Positions 1 through 9,400 of a stretch of DNA of 64,000 nucleotides are shown here, one piece after another. The notes beneath the pieces are model-generated. The model did not search any database, was not told the DNA's origin, and saw only the letters and a list, made by a program, of their open reading frames with translations. This DNA is from Melioribacteraceae bacterium (GTDB lineage: Bacteria; Bacteroidota; Ignavibacteria; Ignavibacteriales; Melioribacteraceae): contig JAHBUP010000001.1 of the NCBI GenBank assembly GCA_019638015.1, positions 1,644,424 to 1,708,423 of the forward strand, read 5' to 3'. The stretch's first letter is position 1. Each line of letters begins with the position of its first letter. The position numbers were made by a program, and so were the translations under genes.

Positions 1-740
1 CTTTAATTGATGAAATTCAGTATCATTCGAAAAATAGAAATCCAAATTTACCCGCTTCGAGTTACAATTTAGCTTGTCAAGTTGATGATCATGGAGTTTA
101 CTCATTCTGCATGTGTCCGGGGGGAATTATTATCCCGGCATCAACTTCTCAAGAAGAATTAGTACTAAATGGAATGAGTGTTTCGCGACGTGATTCACCA
201 TTTGCGAATTCTGGATTTGTTGTTTCGATTGATGAAAAGGATTGGAAACATAAAAATGAATTTGGAGTTTTTGCCGGATTGGAATATCAAAAAGAAATTG
301 AAAATATGGCATGGGTTGCCGGCGGAAGAACTCAGCGCGCGCCAGCTCAGAGAATCACAGATTTTGTAAATAATAAATTATCGAGCACTCTTCCTAATTC
401 ATCATATATACCGGGAACAATAAGTTCACCGTTACACGAAATTATGCCTAATAATATTGTAAATGGCTTACAAAAAGCATTGGTTCAATTTGATAAAAAA
501 ATGAAAGGATATTTTACTGAAGAAGCGCAAATTTTAGCGGCAGAAACTAGAACAAGCTCACCAATAAAAATCCCCCGAGATAAAGAAACTTATATGCATG
601 TTGAATGCGGCGGATTATTCCCATGCGGAGAGGGTGCCGGTTATGCCGGTGGAATTGTCTCTGCGGCCATTGACGGAGAAAAATGCGCTGAGGGAGTTAG
701 CAAGTTTATTAATATAAAATATGGGAGCGCAGCAAAATGA
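1..740 (+). CDS. FAD-dependent dehydrogenase (COG2509-like), C-terminal part
   Basis: The reading frame is open from base 3 and has no start in the window, so the gene begins to the left; about 245 residues are visible. A Cys-Met-Cys-Pro-Gly-Gly motif is encoded at about 108-125. A glycine-rich EGAGYAGGI segment near the end matches the second FAD-contacting loop of the uncharacterised FAD-dependent dehydrogenases related to the HI0933/GidA type. These proteins bind FAD through an N-terminal Rossmann fold, which lies outside the window; the substrate is unknown. The gene ends convergently with the prephenate dehydrogenase gene, 63 bases away. Family assignment is good; function in the cell is not known. 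Confidence 0.8.
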   Translation, partial: LIDEIQYHSKNRNPNLPASSYNLACQVDDHGVYSFCMCPGGIIIPASTSQEELVLNGMSVSRRDSPFANSGFVVSIDEKDWKHKNEFGVFAGLEYQKEIENMAWVAGGRTQRAPAQRITDFVNNKLSSTLPNSSYIPGTISSPLHEIMPNNIVNGLQKALVQFDKKMKGYFTEEAQILAAETRTSSPIKIPRDKETYMHVECGGLFPCGEGAGYAGGIVSAAIDGEKCAEGVSKFINIKYGSAAK

Positions 741-803
741 ATTTTTAATAAGTCACTTTTTGTAAGTCGATGTGACGTATAGAATTATAATTTGAATTAA
801 GTT

Positions 804-1886
804 CTAATTGTAAATTGAAAAACCCGCTTTAATAATAATTTCCCTCGCCAGTTCAACATCACTTTCAGATTCGAACGCGAGTCTAAAAGTCCCCCCGGTA
901 CCTACTCTAATCTTTAAAAGCTCAATATCTTTTATATTGATATTGCCTTCAAAGAGGGCTGTTGTAATTTTGCTCAGCACGCCGGGCTGATCTTTAACGA
1001 ATACAAATAAATCAAAAATTTGATTTATAAAACCTTTGTTCGATTTTGGAATTTCATCTCTTTTTACTCTGGCAATCTCAAATTTATCGGCAATCTTCTC
1101 ATATTCCTCTTTAGCGATTGCCCTCTTCATCTTCTCTAAATCCAAAATGAAATTATCTATCGCTTGAACAATATTAGCTCCGTTATTCCTTATGATAGGT
1201 TCCCAAATTCTAAAATCACTTGCCGCAATTCTGGTCATATCTCTAAAACCACCGGCGGCGTAATCAAAAAAATTAAGATCACTATCTTTTAAACTTGCCG
1301 AATTGATCAATGACACTGAAACAATCTGAGGTAAATGACTCACCGAGGCAACAATAATATCGTGTACTTTTGGATTGAGGTATGTAATTTTTGCACCGAG
1401 TAAATGGATTAATTGAGTAAAACTATCAATAACAGGAAGTTGTTTTGCGTTATCGGTAAGTATGTAAACGCAATTTTCAAATAGAAGAGGATCAGAATTT
1501 TCATAACCTCCTTTTTCTTTCCCCGTCATTGGATGCCCGCCAATGTAAAATCCCGTTCGCTGTTTCTTATTCCAAATATCGTATAAAGGATTTTTTACAC
1601 TGCAAACATCAGTCAATATTTGATTGGGCTTTAATTTGTCGGCGAGTTTTTCAAATATTTCTATCGAGTAATTAACAGGCAGACATATAAAGATAACATC
1701 AGCATCAAGCGCGTCATCAATAATTTTTAATTCATGGTCAATTACTTTTTCTCTAATAGCATGTTCTAAAGTTTGCGGTTTATCGAATGCGGAGATATGA
1801 AAATCCGCATTCGAATTTTTCAGAGCTTTTGCGATTGACCCGCCTAACAAACCTAATCCAATTATCGAAATCTTTTTAATACTCAT
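804..1886 (-). CDS. tyrA: Prephenate dehydrogenase with C-terminal ACT domain
   Basis: Makes 4-hydroxyphenylpyruvate from prephenate with NAD(P)+ in tyrosine synthesis. The N-terminus carries a Rossmann GLGLLGGS loop (about residues 10-17), followed by the all-helical prephenate dehydrogenase domain with a GGHPMTGKE segment. The last 75 or so residues form an ACT domain (DQPGVLSKIT...), which in this family usually senses an aromatic amino acid. I chose the ATG at 1886, whose A is the last base of the upstream aroF stop (TGATG). A TTG one codon upstream (1889) would also be possible. Translational coupling to DAHP synthase places the first step of the shikimate pathway and the tyrosine branch in one unit. 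Confidence 0.93.
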   Translation of the reverse strand: MSIKKISIIGLGLLGGSIAKALKNSNADFHISAFDKPQTLEHAIREKVIDHELKIIDDALDADVIFICLPVNYSIEIFEKLADKLKPNQILTDVCSVKNPLYDIWNKKQRTGFYIGGHPMTGKEKGGYENSDPLLFENCVYILTDNAKQLPVIDSFTQLIHLLGAKITYLNPKVHDIIVASVSHLPQIVSVSLINSASLKDSDLNFFDYAAGGFRDMTRIAASDFRIWEPIIRNNGANIVQAIDNFILDLEKMKRAIAKEEYEKIADKFEIARVKRDEIPKSNKGFINQIFDLFVFVKDQPGVLSKITTALFEGNINIKDIELLKIRVGTGGTFRLAFESESDVELAREIIIKAGFSIYN

Positions 1887-2899
1887 CAAATTGTTCTGCC
1901 GATTGCCTTTGCTATAACTCTTAATTCTTCAACTAGTTTTAAGTAAACATCGGGGATTAGCGCTTGCGGGCCATCAGAAAATGCTTTATCCGGGTCATGA
2001 TGAATCTCAATCATTATACCATCTGCGCCAGCGGCAACAGCAGCACGAGCCATTGGTGGAACCTGATCCCGATATCCGGTTGCGTGGGAAGGATCGGCTA
2101 TAATTGGCAAATGACTTTTTTTATGAATTACCGGAATTGCCGAGATATCAAAAGTATTGCGGGTGTAGGTTTCAAATGTACGAATACCTCTTTCGCAGAA
2201 AATTACACCTTTATTGCCGTTCGCCATAATATATTCGGCAGACATCAACCATTCTTCAATAGTTGCGGCAATTCCTCTTTTGAGCATAATTGGTTTATCA
2301 TTTCTACCCAGCTCTTTAATCAACGCGAAGTTTTGCATGTTACGAGCACCAACTTGATATATATCGGCATATTTGTAAATCAAATCAATTTGTTCAATCT
2401 GCATTACTTCTGTAATTACAAGAAGTCCAAATTGGTCAGCGGCTTGTCTCATTATTTTTAAACCTTCTTCACCCATCCCCTGGAATGAGTAGGGGGAAGT
2501 GCGTGGTTTGAAAGCTCCGCCTCGTAAAATTTTGGCACCCGATTTTGCCACTACCTCGGCTAATCTAAAAATTTGCTCTTCACTTTCAACTGAGCAGGGT
2601 CCCGCCATTAAAGCAATATTTTCACCACCTATTTCTACATCTTTAATTTTTATTATGGAATCACCGGCATGAAAACTTCTGCTCGCCAATTTATATGGAG
2701 TTGTAACACGATATACGTCGGCAACCGCGTCAAGTATTTTAATTTTGCGCGTATCAAAATCGGGCTGAACTCCAATAGCGCCCAATATTGTTCTTTCAAC
2801 ACCAGATGATCGATGCACTTGAAATCCGAAATCTTCTAAATGTTTAACTACATTATCTATTTGAATATCTGTAGCATTACTTTCAAGAATAACTACCAA
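1886..2899 (-). CDS. aroF: 3-deoxy-7-phosphoheptulonate synthase (type I-beta, N-terminal regulatory domain)
   Basis: Condenses phosphoenolpyruvate and erythrose 4-phosphate, the first step of aromatic amino acid synthesis. At 337 residues it has the size of the DAHP synthases that carry an N-terminal ferredoxin-like (ACT-like) regulatory domain, here about residues 1-70 (VVILESNATD...). The TIM-barrel catalytic part shows MAGPCSVES near residue 100, GGAFKPRTSPYSFQG, the KRG lysine segment, and DPSHATG near the end. It follows the DUF1684 gene by 14 bases and shares a base with tyrA, so it probably belongs to a mutS-DUF1684-aroF-tyrA unit. The N-terminal domain suggests feedback control by an aromatic end product. 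Confidence 0.95.
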   Translation of the reverse strand: MVVILESNATDIQIDNVVKHLEDFGFQVHRSSGVERTILGAIGVQPDFDTRKIKILDAVADVYRVTTPYKLASRSFHAGDSIIKIKDVEIGGENIALMAGPCSVESEEQIFRLAEVVAKSGAKILRGGAFKPRTSPYSFQGMGEEGLKIMRQAADQFGLLVITEVMQIEQIDLIYKYADIYQVGARNMQNFALIKELGRNDKPIMLKRGIAATIEEWLMSAEYIMANGNKGVIFCERGIRTFETYTRNTFDISAIPVIHKKSHLPIIADPSHATGYRDQVPPMARAAVAAGADGIMIEIHHDPDKAFSDGPQALIPDVYLKLVEELRVIAKAIGRTI

Positions 2900-2913
2900 T
2901 TTATACTCCTTTT

Positions 2914-3594
2914 TTAATCATGAAATTTTTTTTCGCCCGCTTTAATTTCCAGAGGAAGATAATCTTCTTTTGTAGGCATTGCGCATGAATAATCTGGACT
3001 GTACGCACAATATGGATTATATGCCAAATTAAAATCTATGGTATAAATATGATTTGGATCCTCATTTATCTCAAAGTCGATATATCTTCCAACTCCGTAA
3101 CTTTCATTGTTTGTTGTTTTATCAGTAAACCAAATTGAATAATATTTTTTACCACTTGGTGTTTGGCTTTGATAAACATTTAATTTATAAACAATTTCAT
3201 TTTTACTGAATGTAATATAACCATACCTTATAGTTTTTCTAATTTCACCTTTTGTACCATAAATAAATATTTCATCCTTTTGTTCAAACTCATTTAAATT
3301 GCTTTCAAATACCCATTCCGGTTCAACGGGAAAATATTGAAGATTATGAAATTCGACTTTCCCTTTAGCGTTGAATGGGGAAGCCGGGTCATTTTTCATC
3401 CAATCATTCTTTGATGCACGCGATTCTTCTACTTTTTTTATGTATTCAAGTTGTTCGGCTGAGTATTTGTTATTAGCAGCACTATAAATTAATACTGCTA
3501 TTATTACAATAATGATAACTCCAACTATGGAACCGATCCAAAAACTTTTTCGGTTCTCAAACTCCTTCATCAAATTGTTAAGATTTACTTTCAT
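2914..3594 (-). CDS. DUF1684 protein with N-terminal membrane anchor
   Basis: A 226-residue protein with a hydrophobic helix at about residues 20-40 (many I and V) and a soluble domain behind it. The C-terminal NPYCAYSPDYSCAMP stretch, preceded by DFNLAYNP, is the signature of DUF1684. The family is widespread in Bacteroidota and Actinobacteria and has no established reaction. The anchor suggests the domain sits outside the cytoplasm. Its start lies 17 bases inside the 3' end of mutS, so it is almost certainly translated from the mutS mRNA. No functional link to mismatch repair is implied by the sequence itself. Confidence 0.85.
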   Translation of the reverse strand: MKVNLNNLMKEFENRKSFWIGSIVGVIIIVIIAVLIYSAANNKYSAEQLEYIKKVEESRASKNDWMKNDPASPFNAKGKVEFHNLQYFPVEPEWVFESNLNEFEQKDEIFIYGTKGEIRKTIRYGYITFSKNEIVYKLNVYQSQTPSGKKYYSIWFTDKTTNNESYGVGRYIDFEINEDPNHIYTIDFNLAYNPYCAYSPDYSCAMPTKEDYLPLEIKAGEKKFHD

Positions 3595-6190
3595 CTATCT
3601 TCTTCTTTAGTTCGCTTAATTTATGTAAAGCTTCCATTGGTGTGATATTATCTATCGAAATATCGGAAATTTCCTGGCGAAGCTTATCATCTTTTACTTC
3701 AAAAAGACTAATCTGGATTTCATCATTTTTGAGTTTAGCTAGTTTGGCCTTCTTTATTTCATGAGGAGTTAGTTCTTTACTTTCAAGATTTGCCAATATT
3801 TCTTTTGCTCGGGAAGTAACAAACCCTGGCAGTCCCGCCATCTGTGCTACTTGGATTCCATAACTATGATCAGCGCCCCCTTCAGTTACTTTATGAAGAA
3901 AGATTACTTTATCACCATACTCTCTAACTTCGACTTTAAAATTTTTGATTCGCGGAAAAAGGGAGGCCATCTCATTTAATTCATGATAATGAGTAGCGAA
4001 TAAAGTCTTTGCGGTGAGATTTGGATTTTCATGTAGATATTCGGTTATAGCCCACGCAATCGAGATGCCATCAAAGGTACTGGTTCCTCGTCCAATCTCA
4101 TCAAGTAATATTAAACTTTTACTTGATGCGTTATTTAAAATATTTGCCGCTTCCTGCATTTCTACAAGAAATGTAGATTCACCCGCGGAAATGTTATCGC
4201 TTGCTCCCACTCTCGTAAAAATCCTATCAACAAGCCCAATCTTTGCCGATGATGCGGGCACATACGAGCCTATTTGGGCCATCAAAACTATTAACCCAAT
4301 CTGCCGGAGAAATACAGACTTACCCGCCATATTTGGTCCGGTTAATATTATTATTTGATTATCTAATGATGAGAGGTGACAGTTATTCGGAGTAAATTTT
4401 TCACCGGGAGGAAGAATATTTTCAACAACCGGATGGCGCCCCTCATTAATTTCTATTGAATCGGAATTGTTCAAAATTGGGCGGATATAATTATTCGCAT
4501 CGGCGCATTCGGCAAAACTTTGAAAGCAATCCAGCATTGAAATTAAACGTGCGTTCTCTTGTATCTTCTCGGCATAGGTTGAAGTGAATTGTCTAACCTC
4601 ATCAAATAATTTAAACTCAATTGTAGAAATCTTTTCTTCGGCATTTAAAATTTTATCTTCATACTCTTTTAATTCGGGAGTGATGTAACGTTCACCATTA
4701 ACCAATGTTTGTTTACGAATGTAGTCGTCCGGAACTTTATCTTTATTAGCGTTGCTAATTTCTATGTAATAACCAAATACTTTGTTATAACTTACTTTGA
4801 GAGATGAAATTTTTGATCTTTCTCTTTCCAGTTTTTGAAAATTTGATATCCATTCTTTTGCGTTTAGTGATAAATCGCGCAGTTCATCTAGTTCACTGTT
4901 ATAACCTTGTCTTATTATTCCTCCATCATTTAAGGATAAGGGAGGATTATCAGCAATTGCTTCCTCAATTTTCGAGACAACTTCAGAAAGGTTATTTAAT
5001 TGGTTATTTATTTGAGTTATAGTTTCCGCGCTTGTCTGATCGAGTAATTGTTTAATGAGGGGGATTTTCTTTAAAGAAGATTTTAAGTGAATGAGTTCTC
5101 TTGGGTTAACTCTCCCGGTACATATTTTTGATGTTAATCTTTCAAGATCCCCAATTTCTCTCAACTCATTTTGAATATTAATTCTAAGCTGTTTATTGGT
5201 GAAAAAAGCTTCTACCGATTCTTGTCTCTTTTGAATTTGTTCAAGTTTTCTCAGAGGGGCAGTAATCCATTTTTTTAGTAGGCGCCCACCCATCGGAGTT
5301 TCAGTTTTATCGAGTATTGAAATTAATGAACCTTCCCGTTCACCATCCTGCATAGTAAAGACTATTTCGAGATTTCGCTTGGTGGAGTAATCGAGAAACA
5401 TATAATCAGAAGGATTATATCTTGAAATTTTATTCAAGTGAGATAAATTGTTTTTTTGAGTCTCGCGCAGATAGTGTAAAACAGCCCCTGCCGAAATTAT
5501 TGCGTCATCAAGATTTTCAATCCCAAAACCTTTTAATGTTTTCGTTTCGAAATGACTCATGAGAATATCAGATGAATAATCAAGATTGAATATCCAGTCA
5601 TCAACTTTTGTTATTCTTGAATGAGGTAGATTTCTCTGAAGTAGTGGTTCAAATTCATTTTTAAACTTTTTTGGGATTAAAATTTCCGCGGGATTAACGG
5701 CGGATATCTGCTGAATTAATTCGCTAATTGGGACTTGGAATGCTGAAAATTCGCCGGTTGAGATATCACAAAATGAAATTCCTGCACTATCGTTATTACT
5801 ATAAAACGCGAGCAGATAATTATTTTTTTTATGATCCAATAATTTATCGGAGAACGCAACACCTGGAGTTACTACCTCAACAACATCTCGTTTTACGATT
5901 CCTTTTACAAACTTTGGATTTTCCATCTGTTCGCAAACAGCAACCCTTAAACCTGCGCGAACCAATTTTGGCAGGTAGGTATCGAGTGCGTGATGTGGAA
6001 ATCCCGCAAGTGGAACTGCTCCGGCGGCTCCATTTGCTCTTTTTGTTAAAGTTATGCCAAGCACTTTTGATGCGGTTTTAGCATCTTCCTCAAAAGTCTC
6101 AAAAAAATCACCAACACGAAAAAGTAATATTGTGTCGGGATATTCTGCTTTCACTTTTGCGTATTGCACCATTAATGGAGTGGCTGACAT
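3578..6190 (-). CDS. mutS: DNA mismatch repair protein MutS
   Basis: Recognises base mismatches and small loops and starts repair with MutL. At 870 residues it is a full-length MutS1. The N-terminal GDFFETF segment (about residues 27-33) carries the Phe-x-Glu mismatch-reading motif. The ATPase domain has a Walker A GPNMAGKS near residue 615, a Walker B LILLDEIGRGTSTFDG and the conserved ATHYHEL. The C-terminal tail (SLFEVKDD, then a helix) resembles the beta-clamp and tetramer region. No mutL is in the window. A TAnnTTTG promoter element lies just upstream on the minus strand. It is the first gene of the minus-strand unit down to tyrA. Confidence 0.98.
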   Translation of the reverse strand: MSATPLMVQYAKVKAEYPDTILLFRVGDFFETFEEDAKTASKVLGITLTKRANGAAGAVPLAGFPHHALDTYLPKLVRAGLRVAVCEQMENPKFVKGIVKRDVVEVVTPGVAFSDKLLDHKKNNYLLAFYSNNDSAGISFCDISTGEFSAFQVPISELIQQISAVNPAEILIPKKFKNEFEPLLQRNLPHSRITKVDDWIFNLDYSSDILMSHFETKTLKGFGIENLDDAIISAGAVLHYLRETQKNNLSHLNKISRYNPSDYMFLDYSTKRNLEIVFTMQDGEREGSLISILDKTETPMGGRLLKKWITAPLRKLEQIQKRQESVEAFFTNKQLRINIQNELREIGDLERLTSKICTGRVNPRELIHLKSSLKKIPLIKQLLDQTSAETITQINNQLNNLSEVVSKIEEAIADNPPLSLNDGGIIRQGYNSELDELRDLSLNAKEWISNFQKLERERSKISSLKVSYNKVFGYYIEISNANKDKVPDDYIRKQTLVNGERYITPELKEYEDKILNAEEKISTIEFKLFDEVRQFTSTYAEKIQENARLISMLDCFQSFAECADANNYIRPILNNSDSIEINEGRHPVVENILPPGEKFTPNNCHLSSLDNQIIILTGPNMAGKSVFLRQIGLIVLMAQIGSYVPASSAKIGLVDRIFTRVGASDNISAGESTFLVEMQEAANILNNASSKSLILLDEIGRGTSTFDGISIAWAITEYLHENPNLTAKTLFATHYHELNEMASLFPRIKNFKVEVREYGDKVIFLHKVTEGGADHSYGIQVAQMAGLPGFVTSRAKEILANLESKELTPHEIKKAKLAKLKNDEIQISLFEVKDDKLRQEISDISIDNITPMEALHKLSELKKKIDESKS

Positions 6191-6212
6191 AACTTAGCTT
6201 TTAAATTTGGGT

Positions 6213-6245
6213 CAAAAATATAGCTTAAATGGTGGTTTATAGCAA
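6213..6245 (-). promoter_or_regulatory. Candidate Bacteroidota-type promoter for mutS
   Basis: Read on the minus strand, TATTTTTG (6220-6213) is an exact match to the Bacteroidota -7 element TAnnTTTG. A TTG (6245-6243) lies 22 bases upstream as a possible -33 element. Transcription would begin near 6209, about 19 bases before the mutS start. The motif is short and AT-rich, so chance cannot be excluded; its position at the head of a transcription unit is the main support. Confidence 0.45.
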
Positions 6246-6274
6246 TTAATGGTTGAATCGAAAACCCGGTCAGT

Positions 6275-6337
6275 GTTAATTGACTTATAAAAATTGGTTT
6301 TGCTTTGTTTGTGCTCTAAATGTGTAGTCAATTTAAC
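6275..6337. repeat. Imperfect inverted repeat in the mutS/GH13 divergent spacer
   Basis: GTTAATTGAC at 6275-6284 is mirrored by GTCAATTTAAC at 6327-6337, with one extra base in the right arm and 42 bases between. It lies in the 267-base divergent spacer (6191-6457), the only structure I see there besides the mutS promoter. It could be a paired operator or chance in AT-rich DNA. Confidence 0.25.
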
Positions 6338-6457
6338 ATTCTTCGAGTGAATATTTTTATAAATGAGATTTACTTGCCAATCCTCGCTTCAAAATAAATA
6401 ATTTAACCATTCCTCATATTTCTTTATATTGTAATCCAAAACTAATCCAGTTCAAAA

Positions 6458-9400
6458 ATGAAAATAAATATTAATATCAGTTCCCGGCTGCTGAGTTCGA
6501 ATACTGATTTCGCCAATCTTAATTCTTCCAAGTTTGAATTTCACATCGCTAAAAAAATCCGTGACAAATATGGATTTGGTGAGGAATTGTTTTCACTGAA
6601 TGGCAATGTAATACTAACGGATTTTCGTTCAGTCCGTTTATTTGTGCAAAAGGTAAATGAAAGAAGAGAGCCGGAAAATCATGTATATGCCGGGCAAGTA
6701 AATGCCGCTGGATTATTAGATGAAATTTACCATTTCATTTTTAGATTGTATGAATTAGAAATTAACAAGGGAGTTTTCAAAAAAGCTTATAATTACCTGA
6801 ATCAAAATTTGGGTGAAGATGAAACGAGAAAACTACTTTATGATTTTATTTCTTTGTTTCCGCCAGTTGATGTTTACAAGGGAAAAGTTAGCACTTTTGA
6901 TTATCTTAATTCATTTAGCGAAGAGCGCTCTAATATTGAAATAACTATAGAAGAAATTATTCTTCTCTACTTCGCTAATTTTAATCCAGCCAACAAAAAG
7001 CTTAAAGAATTGTTTGATGAAAATTATTTGGCTGATAAAACACTTTACGCAAAGTTTATTGCTAATCTCGACAATTTTTTTCTTAACGAAGAAAAATTTG
7101 GACCGGACAAGCAGGACATATTTACCCTGCTAAAAACCCCAATATTAAATAACCCGGAGAATATTGAAGCTCAATTGGAATTTATAAAAGAAAAATGGGG
7201 GATATTGCTCGAGGATAAATTTCTAAAGAGGCTTCTAACATTCAAAGATTTAATAAAAGAAGATTTCCGTTTTGATACTTCCGGAGGTGGCGGAGGAGCC
7301 CCAACTGTTGCACCAAAATATCAGTCAAAAATGGATGATTCTGATTTTCTTTCATTGGGTAAATCCGGTTATAAGTATGCCCTAGATTCTTGGAAAGATT
7401 ATCATGAACCGGAGAATTTTACACCAGATACCGACTGGATGCCAAGAGTAGTTATAATAGCAAAGAATACTTATGTCTGGCTCGATCAATTATCAAAGAA
7501 ATATAGCCGCTCTATAAAAACTCTTGATCAAATTCCCGATGAAGAATTAGCCCAGCTTGCAAACTGGAATTTTAATGGTTTGTGGTTGATCGGAATATGG
7601 GAGAGAAGCAGCGCGTCAAAAAAAATTAAACATGTTATGGGTAATATTGACGCTGTCTCTTCAGCTTACTCATTATACGATTACGAAATTGCCCACGATC
7701 TCGGCGGTGAATTGGCATATCAAAATTTGAACGAGCGTGCTAGAAAATTTGGTATTCGCCTCGCTAGCGATATGGTTCCTAATCATACGGGTATCTACTC
7801 TAAATGGGTTATCGAAAATCCAAATTATTTTATTCAATCACATTATCCACCATTCCCTAATTATAGTTTTAATGGTCCCGATTTATCTGAAGACTCGACA
7901 GTTCAAATTAAAATAGAAGATGGATATTGGAGTAAAAATGATGCCGCGGTTGTATTCAGAAGAATTGATAATCGGACGGGTGACACTCGATATATCTATC
8001 ATGGTAACGATGGTACAAATATGCCATGGAACGATACCGCACAATTAAATATGCTGATCAAAGAGGTAAGGGAGGCAGTAATTCAAAAAATATTTGATGT
8101 GGCGCGTAGATTTTCAATTATCCGTTTTGATGCGGCAATGACTTTGGCAAAGAGACATTTCTCTCGGTTGTGGTTCCCTGAACCGGGAAGAGGCGGCGAT
8201 ATTCCTTCGAGAGCAGATTATTCAATGACTAAGGAAGAATTCGATCATCATTTCCCAATAGAATTTTGGCGCGAAGTTGTTGATAGAATTAATACTGAGA
8301 TGCCTCAAACACTTTTATTAGCTGAAGCTTTCTGGTTAATGGAGGGATATTTTGTAAGATCCCTTGGAATGCACCGTGTTTATAATTCCGCTTTTATGCA
8401 TATGATGATGAAAGAGGAGAATGAAAAATACCGAGATGCTATCTCCAATACTCTTGAGTTTGAACCGGAAATATTAAAACGATACGTGAATTTTATGAGC
8501 AACCCCGATGAGGAGACTGCTATAAAACAGTTTGGAGCCGATGACAAATATATTGGAGTTTGTTTGGTGATGATTACACTGCCGGGATTGCCAATGTTTG
8601 CTCATGGACAAATAGAGGGATATACCGAGAAATATGGTATGGAATACCAACGGGCTTATTATAATGAAACACCAAATCAGTGGCTGGTTGATAGGCATAT
8701 CAATGAAATATTTCCACTAATGAAGAAAAGATATTTATTCAGCCAGGTTACAAATTTCTGGCTTTTCGATTTTATAAATAATTATGGCAACATTAACGAA
8801 AATGTTTTTGCTTATACAAACAGTCACTATGGCGAGCGAGCGCTGGTATTTTATAATAATAAATATGAAGATGCTCATGGTAAAATTTACATATCCTCCT
8901 CAAAATTGGTTGGTGAAGGTTCATCTAAACATTTAAGAAATATTACAATAAGTCAAGCGCTCAATTTATCGGGAGACCCAAACTCATACAGTATCTACCG
9001 TAATTATTTGACTAATTTGGAATATATAAGAAGAAGCGGTGAAATTATTAATGATGGTTTCTATATCGAGTTAGGAGCCTTTAAATCAGCTGTATTTCTA
9101 GATTGGCGTGAGGTTCAAGATACTACCGGTGAATGGGAAAAATTATATAATAAACTAAGCGGCAACGGCTCACCAAATATCGTAAGAGCTTTTTACGAAG
9201 CGCAATTAGAAGAAATCCATTCTGCATTTTTAAAATTATTTGATGACAAATCTTTAACCGGATTTATTAAAAAGTGTGTGCTCGATGAAGATGAAGCCGA
9301 GAAAGAAAGCATACAATATATTGAAGAGACTTATCTTAATTTCTTGAGCGCTGTTGCAGATCATTTTGAAATATCAATTAAAGGTGAAGAACTGGGCGAA

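Noticed and set aside
1964..2461. Plus-strand 165-codon ORF inside aroF
   Set aside because: It is fully antisense to a well-conserved DAHP synthase and its translation is unlike any protein; a shadow frame.
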